The position numbers were made by a program, and so were the translations under genes. A DNA stretch of 64,000 nt from Streptomyces chartreusis NRRL 3882. Lineage in GTDB: Bacteria > Actinomycetota > Actinomycetes > Streptomycetales > Streptomycetaceae. The stretch is taken from the NCBI RefSeq assembly GCF_900236475.1, contig NZ_LT963352.1, positions 6,266,001 through 6,330,000 of the forward strand, read 5' to 3'. The notes beneath the pieces were generated by a model. That model searched no databases. It was not told the DNA's origin and saw nothing but the letters and a program-made list of their open reading frames with translations. How positions within the stretch are numbered: the stretch's first letter is position 1; every line of letters begins with the position of its first letter. This document shows positions 42,166 to 51,785 of this stretch, piece by piece.

Positions 42166-43086
42166 TCAGCGTCTCCGCGAGGCCTCCGCGCCCGGGCCGG
42201 CGGCCAGCTCGCGCACCACCCGGGCCGTCACCGGAGCCGGTATGCCGTGCCGCTCGGCCGCGCGGAGCAACGCGCCGCCGATGGCGTCCCGTTCGAGCGG
42301 CCGACCCGCCTCGGCGTCGCGCTGCATCGAGGACTTCATCGACGGCGGGAAGGCGTCGTAGCGGTCGAGGGCCTGCGCCGGGTCCGCCGGGCCGCCGCAC
42401 GCGCGGCTGATCGCGGCCGTCTCCTCGACCAGTGCGATCAGTTCGTCGCGGTGACGGGTGCGGACGTCTCCGAGGGGGACGCCGTGGCGGGTGGTCAGCA
42501 GGGCCATCGGGGCCAGGAACGACATCTTCGCCCACAGGGCCGCCGTCTCGTCGTCCTGGACCCGGGTGGCCGGGCCGGCGGCGGTCAGGGCCTCGGCGAG
42601 GGTGTCGAGGCGGTTCCGGGGCACCGCCGTGCCGGTCAGGTCGATCTCCGCGAAGGGGCTGCCGTGCTCGATGACGCCCGGGGCGACGCGGGTGGACTCG
42701 ACACGGATGACGGCGGGGGCGACGCGGTCGGGGCGGTAGCGGGCGCGCAGGGTCGCCGGGTGTTCGACGCCGTTCAGGAACGGCACGAGGAGTCCGTCGG
42801 CCAGTGCGGGCGCGGGGACGCGTGCCAGGGCGGCGTCGAGGGAGGTGTGTTTGACGGCCACCAGGCAGGCGTCGACAGGTTCGCGCACGTGCGTGTCAGC
42901 CTCGACACGGGTCGTGAAGTCGCCGAAGTGTGCGCTGCGGATCCGGAGGCCGTCCGTGCGCAGGACGCGGGCCGTTTCCTCGCCGGACAGGCAGATCACT
43001 CGGTGGCCGGCGCGGGAGAGCAGCGCGGCGAGCAGACCGCCCACGCCACCGGGGCCCAGGACGGCCACTGTGAGTTCGTTCCCCAT
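42166..43086 (-). CDS. Ketopantoate reductase (PanE/ApbA) family
   Basis: 306 residues. The NADPH Rossmann motif VLGPGGVGGLLAALL is at the start. The catalytic Lys is plausibly in VAVKHTSLD and the Asn in FLNGVEH. The C-terminal helical domain begins around 170 (AALWAKMSFLAPMALLT). These enzymes reduce 2-dehydropantoate for coenzyme A, though many streptomycete paralogues act on other 2-oxo acids, so I give no gene name. It is divergent from DUF2277 (102-bp gap). Confidence 0.86.
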   Translation of the reverse strand: MGNELTVAVLGPGGVGGLLAALLSRAGHRVICLSGEETARVLRTDGLRIRSAHFGDFTTRVEADTHVREPVDACLVAVKHTSLDAALARVPAPALADGLLVPFLNGVEHPATLRARYRPDRVAPAVIRVESTRVAPGVIEHGSPFAEIDLTGTAVPRNRLDTLAEALTAAGPATRVQDDETAALWAKMSFLAPMALLTTRHGVPLGDVRTRHRDELIALVEETAAISRACGGPADPAQALDRYDAFPPSMKSSMQRDAEAGRPLERDAIGGALLRAAERHGIPAPVTARVVRELAAGPGAEASRRR

Positions 43087-43188
43087 GTCGGGTTCCTCTC
43101 TTCGGTCGGCCCCACGGTGGTGGCCGCCTCGCGGAGATCATGGCAGTCGTCGCTGTCGTACGGAGGCCGAAAGGGCGAGACTGGGGGC

Positions 43189-43419
43189 ATGTGCCGGAGT
43201 ATCAAGACCCTGCGTCCGCCCGCCATGCCCGAAGAGGCCACGGAAGCGGACATTCGGGCTGCCGCGTTGCAGTACGTGCGGAAGGTTTCGGGTTTCCGTG
43301 CCCCCGCCGCTCACAACCAGGAGGTGTTCGACCGCGCCGTGGAGGCCGTCGCGCAGGCCACGGCCGAGTTGCTGGACGGGCTGGAGATCCGTGGCGCCCG
43401 GGCCCAGCGGGCCGGCTAG
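43189..43419 (+). CDS. DUF2277 family protein
   Basis: 76 residues. The strict family start MCRSIKTLRPP is present with the N-terminal Cys; then ATEADIRAAALQYVRKVSGF and the PAAHNQEVFDRAVEAVA helix. Small cytoplasmic protein of unknown function, conserved across actinobacteria and myxobacteria. The ATG lies after CTGGGGGC. It converges on the short DedA gene. Confidence 0.85.
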   Translation: MCRSIKTLRPPAMPEEATEADIRAAALQYVRKVSGFRAPAAHNQEVFDRAVEAVAQATAELLDGLEIRGARAQRAG

Positions 43420-43467
43420 CGTGGGGTGACGGCCGGCCCCGTCCAGGGCCCCTCCGACGCCCCGGCC

Positions 43468-44073
43468 CTACGACACCCCCGACGCCCGCGGCTCCCTGCG
43501 CATCAGGTACGCCGCCCCTGCCCCCGCCCCGAACAGCGCCCCCACCGACACCGCCGTCCCCAGCCAGCTCGCGCCCAGCCAGTGGGCGCCGAAGTAGCCG
43601 AGGGCGACGCTGTACACGGCCCAGGTGAGACCCGCCAGGGCCGACCAGGGGAGGAAGTCGCGGGCGCGGCGGTGGGCGGCGCCCGCGCCGAGGGAGACGA
43701 CCGAGCGGCCGGCGGGCGCGAAGCGGGCGAGGACGACGAGGGCGCCGCCGCCCCGTGCGAGGGCCGCGCCGAGACGTTCCTGCGCGGTGGTCAGGCGCCG
43801 GGATCGGGAGATCGCCCGGTCCAGCCGGTCGCCGCCGCGCCAGGCGAGGCGGTAGGCGGCCAGGTCGCCCAGGACGGAGGCGGTGGCCGCGCAGAGGGTC
43901 AGCACCAGGATGTCGGGCACGTCGGCCGCCGAACCCGCGGCCGCCGCCGTCGCCGCCGTGATCACCAGGACGCCGCTGGGCAGCACCGGCAGGAACACGT
44001 CGAGCAGCACGGACAGGGTCACCACGGCGTAGATCCACGGGCTGCCGAACAGCGACCCCACATGCTCCAGCAC
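43468..44073 (-). CDS. DedA-like membrane protein, short form
   Basis: 201 residues from the GTG giving VLEHVGSLFGSPW, with GGGGAG 5 bp upstream; the longer frame is rejected for lack of a ribosome site. Four or five hydrophobic helices are seen. The DedA-type motif is RFAPAGRSVVSLGAGAAHR (FxPxGR then G.G). The N-terminal DVFLPVLPSGVLVITA matches FPPxPSE in degenerate form (Glu replaced by Gly-Val). It may be a lipid flippase relative. Second DedA member within 10 kb. Confidence 0.8.
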   Translation of the reverse strand: MLEHVGSLFGSPWIYAVVTLSVLLDVFLPVLPSGVLVITAATAAAAGSAADVPDILVLTLCAATASVLGDLAAYRLAWRGGDRLDRAISRSRRLTTAQERLGAALARGGGALVVLARFAPAGRSVVSLGAGAAHRRARDFLPWSALAGLTWAVYSVALGYFGAHWLGASWLGTAVSVGALFGAGAGAAYLMRREPRASGVS

Positions 44074-44294
44074 CGCAACTCCCCGTTGGTCCCCCGTGGG
44101 CCAGACCGTGCCGCGGTGGCGCGGCGGAGCGGCAGGAGTGGCCGATGACAGCCATAGAGCGTACGCCTGGGGTGTGACGGGCGTTTCACGGGGGGCTCGT
44201 ACGTTCGGTACCGACTGTTCACCTCGTCCCGAGTCGTCACCCGCGCGGAGCGCCCCGCCCTGCTTGCACCGGAACCCCGCCCGCCCCGCACACC

Positions 44295-44334
44295 GGAGCG
44301 GCGCCTCCCCGCACACGCGGGAAGGCGCCGCTCC
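44295..44334. terminator. Long hairpin downstream of the DoxX gene
   Basis: GGAGCGGCGCCT (44295-44306) pairs with AGGCGCCGCTCC (44323-44334). Past one mismatch, CCCGC pairs with GCGGG around an ACAC loop. Seventeen pairs. It ends the minus-strand DoxX gene (stop at 44359) in a 285-bp gap that otherwise shows no gene. Confidence 0.85.
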
Positions 44335-44358
44335 GCGGAGCGCTGTCCGGGCCGCGGC

Positions 44359-44811
44359 TCAGGCCGCCACCGGCGTCTGGTCCGTGGCCCGCCGGCCCTG
44401 CGTCGATGTGCGCTTGGCCAGCAGCCGGTCCACGCCGAACGCGCCGGAACCCGTGAACACCAGCAGGAACATGGACCAGCAGTACATGGCCGCGCCCTCG
44501 CCGTGGTTCTCGATCGGCCACAGGCCCTGCGGCTGGTGGACCTTGAAGTACGCGTACGCCATCGCGCCGGAGGCGATGAACGCCGCCGCGCGGGTGCCCA
44601 GGCCCAGCAGCACTAACGTGCCGCCGACGAGTTCGATGACGGCCGCGTACCAGTTCGGCCAGGCGCCGGTCGCCGCGGTGGCGCCCTTGCCGTCCACACC
44701 TCCGAGGACACCGAAGAGCGCGACGGCGCCGTGGCAGGCGAAGAGCAGGCCGATGACGATCCGGAACAGTCCGAGCGCGTACGGCTGCGCGTCGTTGAGA
44801 CGTGCGGTCAT
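44359..44811 (-). CDS. DoxX-family membrane protein
   Basis: 150 residues from MTARLNDAQPYALG; AAGGAG lies 9 bp upstream. Four hydrophobic helices. The DoxX features are LFRIVIGLLFACHGAVALFG and GTLVLLGLGTRAAAFIASGA. DoxX proteins form membrane oxidoreductase complexes with thiol proteins (as in the mycobacterial SodA-DoxX-SseA complex) or assist redox balance. It lies 80 bp downstream of the FAD/NAD protein gene, so a joint redox role is possible. Confidence 0.86.
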   Translation of the reverse strand: MTARLNDAQPYALGLFRIVIGLLFACHGAVALFGVLGGVDGKGATAATGAWPNWYAAVIELVGGTLVLLGLGTRAAAFIASGAMAYAYFKVHQPQGLWPIENHGEGAAMYCWSMFLLVFTGSGAFGVDRLLAKRTSTQGRRATDQTPVAA

Positions 44812-44891
44812 GTGGGGGTCTCCTTCGGTCGGCCGGCCTGGGGAGGGCCGGTCGGGGGACAGAACCGATGAGTAACCCACGTTAGGTGTGA

Positions 44892-46805
44892 CTAATTAAT
44901 GCTTGCAAGTTCAACATTTGGCCACTGGTTCACCTCTGACGGGAGCTCAGTTTCCGTCGCAGCCGCACGTAGGGCCGCTCTCGCCACCGCGTCCGCATCC
45001 GAAAGCGTGACCGAATCCACACCCGGACGAGCCCCCGCCGCCGTCACCCAGTGCACGCCCTCCGTCGGCACCCCGAAGGCGAACCGCCTGGCGTGCGGGA
45101 CTCCTTGACGGTCTATCAGATGATAAGGGCGTGGTGTCACATCCAACCCGCCTGTCTCGTAACCGTCGACGGTGTGCGGACGGCACTGCCCCGTCCGCAG
45201 CAGACCCTGAAGGAGTCCGTCGGCCGATTTCCGCAGGTCGGGCTCCGGCAGACGGGCCTCTATGAGGGTTCTCACACGGACGGCCGAACCCGGCACGTCG
45301 GGTGAGTGCGCCGCCCAGGCTCCGTCCGCCTCCGTCACCTTCAGGCGCGGCCCGAGCACGCGCACCACGCCCGCCTCCACCAGGGCCGCCAGTTCCTCGA
45401 TGCGGCGCCGGGGCGGGCCGATGGACAGGAAGGCGTTGAGCGGGGTGTACCAGCGGTCCAGGTGGTCCCGGCGGGAGGTGCCGGCGAGGCCGCCGTGGTC
45501 GACGATCAGCCGGAGTTCGTTGCGCAGGTCGCGCAGCACGTCCAGGGCCGCTTTCAACGGGCCGCGCACATTGCCCAGGGCGGCCTGCGCGGCATCCTCG
45601 CGCAGGTACGACAGCAGCCAGTCACGCCACTCGCCGGGGTGCGCGAAGTCCCGTCCCGCGTACGGCCGGGAGATCCGCTCCCAGCACCAGCGGTCGGCGT
45701 CCTCGATGCCGAACTCGCCCAGCAGCACGGCCTCTTCGGGATCGCCGTGCGGCACGGACAGGAAGTGATCGGTGAACTCCTGGCACTGTCGCCCCGAGGC
45801 CCCGGCCCCGCGGAGCAGCGCTGTGCAGTACACCGTCTCCACCTCCTTGGCGACCAGCGGCCATATCTCCGTCAGGAAGTCGGGCGCCTCCCCGGAGTCG
45901 GCGCGCTTGCGGAAGCCCGCGATCACGTCCGGTGTGAGGACCAGCGGGACGTGCCGGCCGTACGCCCCCTTCGCGTTGTCGCCGCGGGCCTGGTAGGGGA
46001 TGCCGCGCCGCGAGCCGGCGTACAGCCGCGGTTCACGGCCGGAGGGGAGGTAGCGCAGGCCCTGGGCGTCCCGTACGAAACGGCCGCCGCGGCCGGTCGT
46101 CAGCAGGGCCGTGTGGTCGAAGAAGTTGAGGCCGAGGCCGCGCAGCAGGACGGGCTCGCCGGGCGGTACGCAGGACAGGTCCACGTCGGCCGGGTTGGCG
46201 GGCGGGACGTGGCGCAGGCCGTGGTGTGCGGCGTGCGCCGCCAGGCGCCGCTGGACCGGGTCCGCGGTCGTCGGCAGGTGCCCCTGGGCCAGGACCACGG
46301 CGGACAGGCCCGTCAGGGTGCGGCCGTCGTCGAGGGTGAGGGCCTGGTGGCCGCCGGCGGTGTCGTCGAGCCGTACCGCGCGTGCCCGGTGCGTCTCGAC
46401 GCGTACGGTCGCCGGCGCGTTCCGTACGACCCGTGCGAACACCCACTCCAGGTAACGGCCGTACTCCGCCCGGGTCGGGTATTCGTCCGGGCCGAGCGTG
46501 CCGCGCGCCCACTCGTACAGGCTCGGGCCCGGGCGGATCGGGCCCGAGCAGTCCACGCTGTCGTCGGTGAACAGGGTCACCTGGCAGGCCACGGTGTTCA
46601 TCAGCAGTTCCGGCGACTGGTCGGTACGCCAGACGCGGCCGGGGCCCGGCGGGTCCGGGTCGATCACGTGGACCGTCAGCCGGGCTCCGGGTGGGAGGAG
46701 CTCCGGGGCGGAGGCGCAGAGGCGTTCCAGGACGCTGGTACCGCGCGGCCCGGCGCCGACCAGGGCGACGGAGAACGGTGCGGATACCTCGGTCGGCGCA
46801 GGCAA
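44892..46805 (-). CDS. FAD/NAD(P)-binding oxidoreductase
   Basis: 637 residues. The N-terminal dinucleotide fold VALVGAGPRGTSVLERL (about 13-29) starts the FAD-NAD(P)-binding domain of the PF13454 type. WRTDQSPELLMNTVACQVTL and LAQGHLPTTADP are its other conserved blocks. The remainder is helical with RRDHLDRWYTPLNAFLSIGP and ends PNVELASIN. Related proteins are annotated only as FAD/NAD(P)-binding or lysine-hydroxylase-like. The substrate is unknown. No membrane segment. Confidence 0.82.
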   Translation of the reverse strand: MPAPTEVSAPFSVALVGAGPRGTSVLERLCASAPELLPPGARLTVHVIDPDPPGPGRVWRTDQSPELLMNTVACQVTLFTDDSVDCSGPIRPGPSLYEWARGTLGPDEYPTRAEYGRYLEWVFARVVRNAPATVRVETHRARAVRLDDTAGGHQALTLDDGRTLTGLSAVVLAQGHLPTTADPVQRRLAAHAAHHGLRHVPPANPADVDLSCVPPGEPVLLRGLGLNFFDHTALLTTGRGGRFVRDAQGLRYLPSGREPRLYAGSRRGIPYQARGDNAKGAYGRHVPLVLTPDVIAGFRKRADSGEAPDFLTEIWPLVAKEVETVYCTALLRGAGASGRQCQEFTDHFLSVPHGDPEEAVLLGEFGIEDADRWCWERISRPYAGRDFAHPGEWRDWLLSYLREDAAQAALGNVRGPLKAALDVLRDLRNELRLIVDHGGLAGTSRRDHLDRWYTPLNAFLSIGPPRRRIEELAALVEAGVVRVLGPRLKVTEADGAWAAHSPDVPGSAVRVRTLIEARLPEPDLRKSADGLLQGLLRTGQCRPHTVDGYETGGLDVTPRPYHLIDRQGVPHARRFAFGVPTEGVHWVTAAGARPGVDSVTLSDADAVARAALRAAATETELPSEVNQWPNVELASIN

Positions 46806-46987
46806 GGGTGGGACTCCCGGGCGTGTGGGGCGCGTTCGGTGGTCCGTCGGTGAGGAAGCGGACGGTCCGCCTCATCATGCCGTCGCCGGGAGTGGGAACC
46901 GAGGCCCGTGGCCAAGGATTGACCTCGCTGTGGGACGCGTCACGAGCATCACGGCCACAGCGGCAACAAACGGGCGGAACGGGGCGG

Positions 46988-48625
<1,638 letters not shown>

Positions 48626-48707
48626 CGCCGATCACCTCTCTCCGTCGCCCCGTACGGTACGGAACGACGGAGGTCAGCGGGGAGGTCCCGGCGCGAAATC
48701 GCGCGTG

Positions 48708-49352
48708 TCAGCAGTTCGCGAGGTAATTCTGGAGCGCGGACTTCTCGGCCGAGTCGACCGAGAGGCCGTAGTAGTACTTCACCTGGACCCAGGCGCGCAC
48801 GTAGGTGCAGCGGTACGCCGTCCGGGAGGGCATCCAGGTGGCCGGGTCCTGGTCGCCCTTGGCCTGGTTGACGTTGTCGGTGACCGCGATGAGCTGCGGG
48901 CGGGTCAGGTCGTTGGCGAAGGACTGGCGGCGGGAGGTCGTCCAGGAGTCGGCGCCGGAGTCCCAGGCCTCGGCCAGCGGGACCAGGTGGTCGATGTCGA
49001 CGTCGGAGGCGGCGGACCAGGTGGCGCCGTCGTAGGGCGAGTACCAGCTGCCGCTGGTGGCGGCGCAGGAGGAGTCCTGCTGGACGTTGGTGCCGTCGCG
49101 CTTGAGGACGACCTCGCGGGTGTTGCAGGTGCCGGACTGGGTGATCCAGTGCGGGAAGAGGTCGCGGTTGTAGCCGGTGCGGTCCTCGGTGGCCACGGTG
49201 AGCGTGGCGAGGTAGGAGCGGGCGGTGGCGCCGCTGACGGGGGTGGGCAGGGCGGCGGAGGCGGCCGGGCCGTTGAGCAGGCCGACCGAGGCTATGAGAC
49301 CGGTGAGGCCCGCGAGTATGCTGAGCCGTCGACGCGCGTAGAACTTCGGCAT
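48708..49352 (-). CDS. Secreted HNH-family nuclease (GmrSD C-terminal/DUF1524 type)
   Basis: 214 residues from MPKFYARRRLS with AGGGAG 8 bp upstream. The signal peptide ends near PAASAA. The catalytic core has DVDIDHLVPLAEAWDSGA (Asp-His), then AVTDNVNQAKGDQDPATWMP (Asn, Lys-Asp). CAAT, NCTR-type cysteines and the C-terminal NYLANC form disulfides. Extracellular DNA or RNA cleavage is likely, with a role in nutrient scavenging. Its own promoter lies in the 49.36-49.5 kb gap. Confidence 0.86.
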   Translation of the reverse strand: MPKFYARRRLSILAGLTGLIASVGLLNGPAASAALPTPVSGATARSYLATLTVATEDRTGYNRDLFPHWITQSGTCNTREVVLKRDGTNVQQDSSCAATSGSWYSPYDGATWSAASDVDIDHLVPLAEAWDSGADSWTTSRRQSFANDLTRPQLIAVTDNVNQAKGDQDPATWMPSRTAYRCTYVRAWVQVKYYYGLSVDSAEKSALQNYLANC

Positions 49353-49735
49353 GCGAACTCCCTTGTGGGGTGGGGGCGTTGGGCTGCGAGCGAGGGAATG
49401 CTCGTCGCGCCGTGTTGCGGGGAGGTGTGCGCCCGGTGAGAAGTTAGTGACGCGTCCATGACATGACAAGACGTGGGAAGTTTTCTCTCCGGGGCCGTCG
49501 CGTACCATGGACGGCGCAGAAGGGGAGTAGCTCTTCGCCGGACCGTCGACACACTGCTCAGCTCGCCTGAGCCGGCGCCCGGAGGCAGGTCCTTTCACGG
49601 ACCCGCCAGCGAGACCTTCGGCAAGCAGTGCACGCCCGTGCCCCACGGCACGGGTGCCGAGTGTGCTGCCGTGCCGAGGTGTCGTGTGTGGATCCAGCAC
49701 TCTCGGTGGGGCAGCCCCGACCGATTGAGGAACCC
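49353..49735. other. 383-bp divergent region between the HNH nuclease and GDT1 genes
   Basis: The left third should hold the nuclease promoter (minus strand). The right two thirds are the leader of the GDT1 gene and contain the likely riboswitch at 49517-49690. The 88-residue open frame reading through it is a shadow. Confidence 0.6.
49517..49690 (+). ncRNA. Likely yybP-ykoY (Mn2+) riboswitch
   Basis: Carries the 5' consensus AAGGGGAGTAGC (49520-49531) and the 3' consensus CCAGCGAGACCTTCGGC (49606-49622) of the yybP-ykoY family, separated by a variable paired region. An expression-platform hairpin follows: CCCGTGCC (49635-49642) / GGCACGGG (49647-49654) inside a larger TTCGGCA/TGCCGAG pairing. 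The downstream gene encodes a TMEM165/GDT1 Mn transporter, the commonest target of this class. Confidence 0.85.
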
Positions 49736-50317
49736 TTGATCAGCCTGACCGTGACGGCCGTCGTCTTCGGCGTCGTCTTCCTCGCCGAACTGCCGGACAA
49801 GACCGCCCTGGCCGGCCTCGTCCTCGGCACCCGCTATCGCGCCTCCTACGTCTTCGCCGGTGTCGCCGCCGCCTTCGCGCTGCACGTCGCGCTCGCCGTC
49901 GCCGCCGGCAGTGTGCTGACGCTGCTGCCGCAGCAGCTCGTGCACGCGCTCACGGGTGTGCTCTTCCTGGGCGGGGCCGCGATGCTGCTGCTGAAGAAGG
50001 ACGAGGACGAGGCGGAGGTCCGCAAGCCGGAGAACCAGTCCTTCTGGAAGGTCTCGGGCGCGGGTTTCATGCTCATCCTGGTCGCCGAGTTCGGCGATCT
50101 CACGCAGATCATGACGGCGAACCTGGCCGCCCGCTACGACGACCCGCTCTCCGTCGGCCTGGGCGCGGTGCTCGCGCTGTGGGCGGTGGCCGGGATCGGC
50201 ATCGTCGGCGGAAAGGCGCTGATGAAGAAGGTGCCGCTGCGGCTGATCACGCAGATCGCGGCGCTGGTGATGCTGGCTCTCGGGGTGTGGAGCCTGTGGG
50301 AGGCCGTGACCGGGTGA
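49736..50317 (+). CDS. TMEM165/GDT1-family Mn2+ exporter
   Basis: 193 residues starting at TTG (ISLTVTAVVFGVVFLAELPD follows), placed after GATTGAGGAACCC. No better ATG/GTG fits the known family start. Six helices in two inverted halves. The two family motifs ExxDK (AELPDKTALAGL) and ExGD (AEFGDLTQIMTA) carry the ion-binding acids. An acidic loop DEDEAE is central. It likely exports Mn2+ (or exchanges Ca2+/H+) under high manganese. A Mn riboswitch-like leader precedes it, giving direct feedback. Confidence 0.9.
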   Translation: MISLTVTAVVFGVVFLAELPDKTALAGLVLGTRYRASYVFAGVAAAFALHVALAVAAGSVLTLLPQQLVHALTGVLFLGGAAMLLLKKDEDEAEVRKPENQSFWKVSGAGFMLILVAEFGDLTQIMTANLAARYDDPLSVGLGAVLALWAVAGIGIVGGKALMKKVPLRLITQIAALVMLALGVWSLWEAVTG

Positions 50318-50500
50318 GCCGGGGCGAGCTGAACGACGGGTGAACGTCTGCGGGAGGCCCTGGCCGATCCGGCGATTGTTTTGTACCGTGGAGAAACAAA
50401 GTGGCTCCCGCCCGTTTTCCCTGACCGGCGGGCGGGGCCGCCTTGTCCCTCCCGGGGGCTGCCGTGCGCCCTCGTCCTGCCCTGAGCCTTGGAGCTGCCG

Positions 50501-51160
50501 ATGACGGCCACCGCCGTGCTCACCGCCCGCGCCCTCCTGCTGGACATGGACGGCACCCTCGTCAACTCCGACGCCTCGGTCGAACGCGTCTGGCGGCGCT
50601 GGTCCGAGCGGCACGGGCTGGACCCGGACGAGGTCATGAAGGTCGTCCACGGACGGCAGGGGTACGCGTCGATGGCGCTGCTGCTGCCCGGCCGGCCGAT
50701 GGAGCAGAACCACGCGGACAACGCCCGGATGCTCGCCGAGGAGACGGCCGACACCGAGGGTGTCGTGCCGATCCCCGGGGCGCCGGAGTTCCTCGCCGCG
50801 CTGCGGGGACTGCCGCACGCGCTCGTGACCTCCGCCGACGTTCCGCTGTCGACGGCGCGGATGGCCGCGGCCGGGCTGGATCTGCCGGAGGTGCGGGTGA
50901 CGGCGGAGTGCGTCGGGGCGAGCAAGCCCGACCCGGAGGGCTTTCTGAAGGGTGCCGCCGAGCTGGGTGTGGCCCCTGAGGACTGCGTGGTGTTCGAGGA
51001 CTCCGGGGCCGGGATCGCGGCGGGGCGCTCCGCCGGGATGACGGTGGTGGGGGTCGGGTCCCGGGCCGCGTTCCACGAGCCGGACGTGGTGGTGGACGAC
51101 CTCACGCGGGTGCGCGTGGAGGCCGTGGCCGACGGGACGATCCGTCTGCACATCGGGTGA
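50501..51160 (+). CDS. HAD-family phosphatase (phosphoglycolate/sugar-phosphate type)
   Basis: 219 residues from the ATG after TTGGAGCTGCCG. The HAD motifs are LLDMDGTLVNSD (Asp nucleophile near 15), SADV (Ser/Thr), and ASKPDPEGFLKG (Lys) with VFEDSGAGI. The cap is of the helical type, placing it with sugar-phosphate phosphatases such as YfbT/YniC. It follows the Mn exporter by 183 bp with its own spacer; TTGTTT and AAACAA (50378-50401) form a weak dyad in that gap. Confidence 0.9.
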   Translation: MTATAVLTARALLLDMDGTLVNSDASVERVWRRWSERHGLDPDEVMKVVHGRQGYASMALLLPGRPMEQNHADNARMLAEETADTEGVVPIPGAPEFLAALRGLPHALVTSADVPLSTARMAAAGLDLPEVRVTAECVGASKPDPEGFLKGAAELGVAPEDCVVFEDSGAGIAAGRSAGMTVVGVGSRAAFHEPDVVVDDLTRVRVEAVADGTIRLHIG

Positions 51161-51227
51161 GGGGTTCGCGTCGGGTGAGGAACGCGCGGCGGGTGACGAA
51201 CGCTCGGGGGTGTTGCCGTCCGGTCGG

Positions 51228-51758
51228 TCAGACGTGGGCGGCGATGGTGCGCGCGCACGCCAGGGACTCGGTGTGTGTGGTGTCCACCTCCAGGTCGTAG
51301 CGCACGCCCTCGTGCACGACGTGGGCCTGTGACGCGGCCATGCCCCGGACCCGGTCGCCCCGGGCGATCTCACGCCCCTCGGCGACCGCGCTGTCGCACC
51401 TGATGCCGACCCACAGCACGTCGAGGCCGGCCAGGGCCTTCTCCCAGCGCTGCCGGGAGTGCGGTCCGCCGAGGAAGACGTCGTCGACGATGATCCTGGC
51501 GCCGGCGCGGGCCATCGCGGCGATGCCCTCGGTCCAGGCCGCGTCCAGTGCGCGGAACTCCGGACCCACGCTCACCCCGCCGTCCGCCGTGAAGGTGATC
51601 CCTTCCTCCGAGCCCCGCATCCTCGCGGGCAGCGCCTCGACGAACGAATCGACACCGAAGGCCAGCCACGGGTTCGGCAGCACCTCTTGCAGGCACCGTA
51701 CGATCCCGGACTTGCCCGAGCTGGAACCGCCGTTGAGAACGATCACCTGAGTGGTCAC
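51228..51758 (-). CDS. Chloramphenicol-phosphotransferase-like kinase
   Basis: 176 residues. The Walker A motif GGSSSGKSG starts at residue 10. GVDSFVEALPAR carries the catalytic Asp/Glu. The C-terminal lid is EIARGDRVRGMAASQAHVVH, matching the CPT family (S. venezuelae CPT phosphorylates chloramphenicol). Here it could be a small-molecule kinase or antibiotic-modifying enzyme; the substrate is not known. Its neighbours (HAD phosphatase convergent, proline-rich protein upstream) do not help. Confidence 0.83.
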   Translation of the reverse strand: MTTQVIVLNGGSSSGKSGIVRCLQEVLPNPWLAFGVDSFVEALPARMRGSEEGITFTADGGVSVGPEFRALDAAWTEGIAAMARAGARIIVDDVFLGGPHSRQRWEKALAGLDVLWVGIRCDSAVAEGREIARGDRVRGMAASQAHVVHEGVRYDLEVDTTHTESLACARTIAAHV

Positions 51759-51785
51759 GGCGTCACAGTAGGGCGGTCGGGCCGG

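Noticed and set aside
51228..51758. Calling the CPT-like kinase a chloramphenicol resistance gene
   Set aside because: The fold and P-loop fit, but no chloramphenicol genes are close and the family contains kinases of other substrates.
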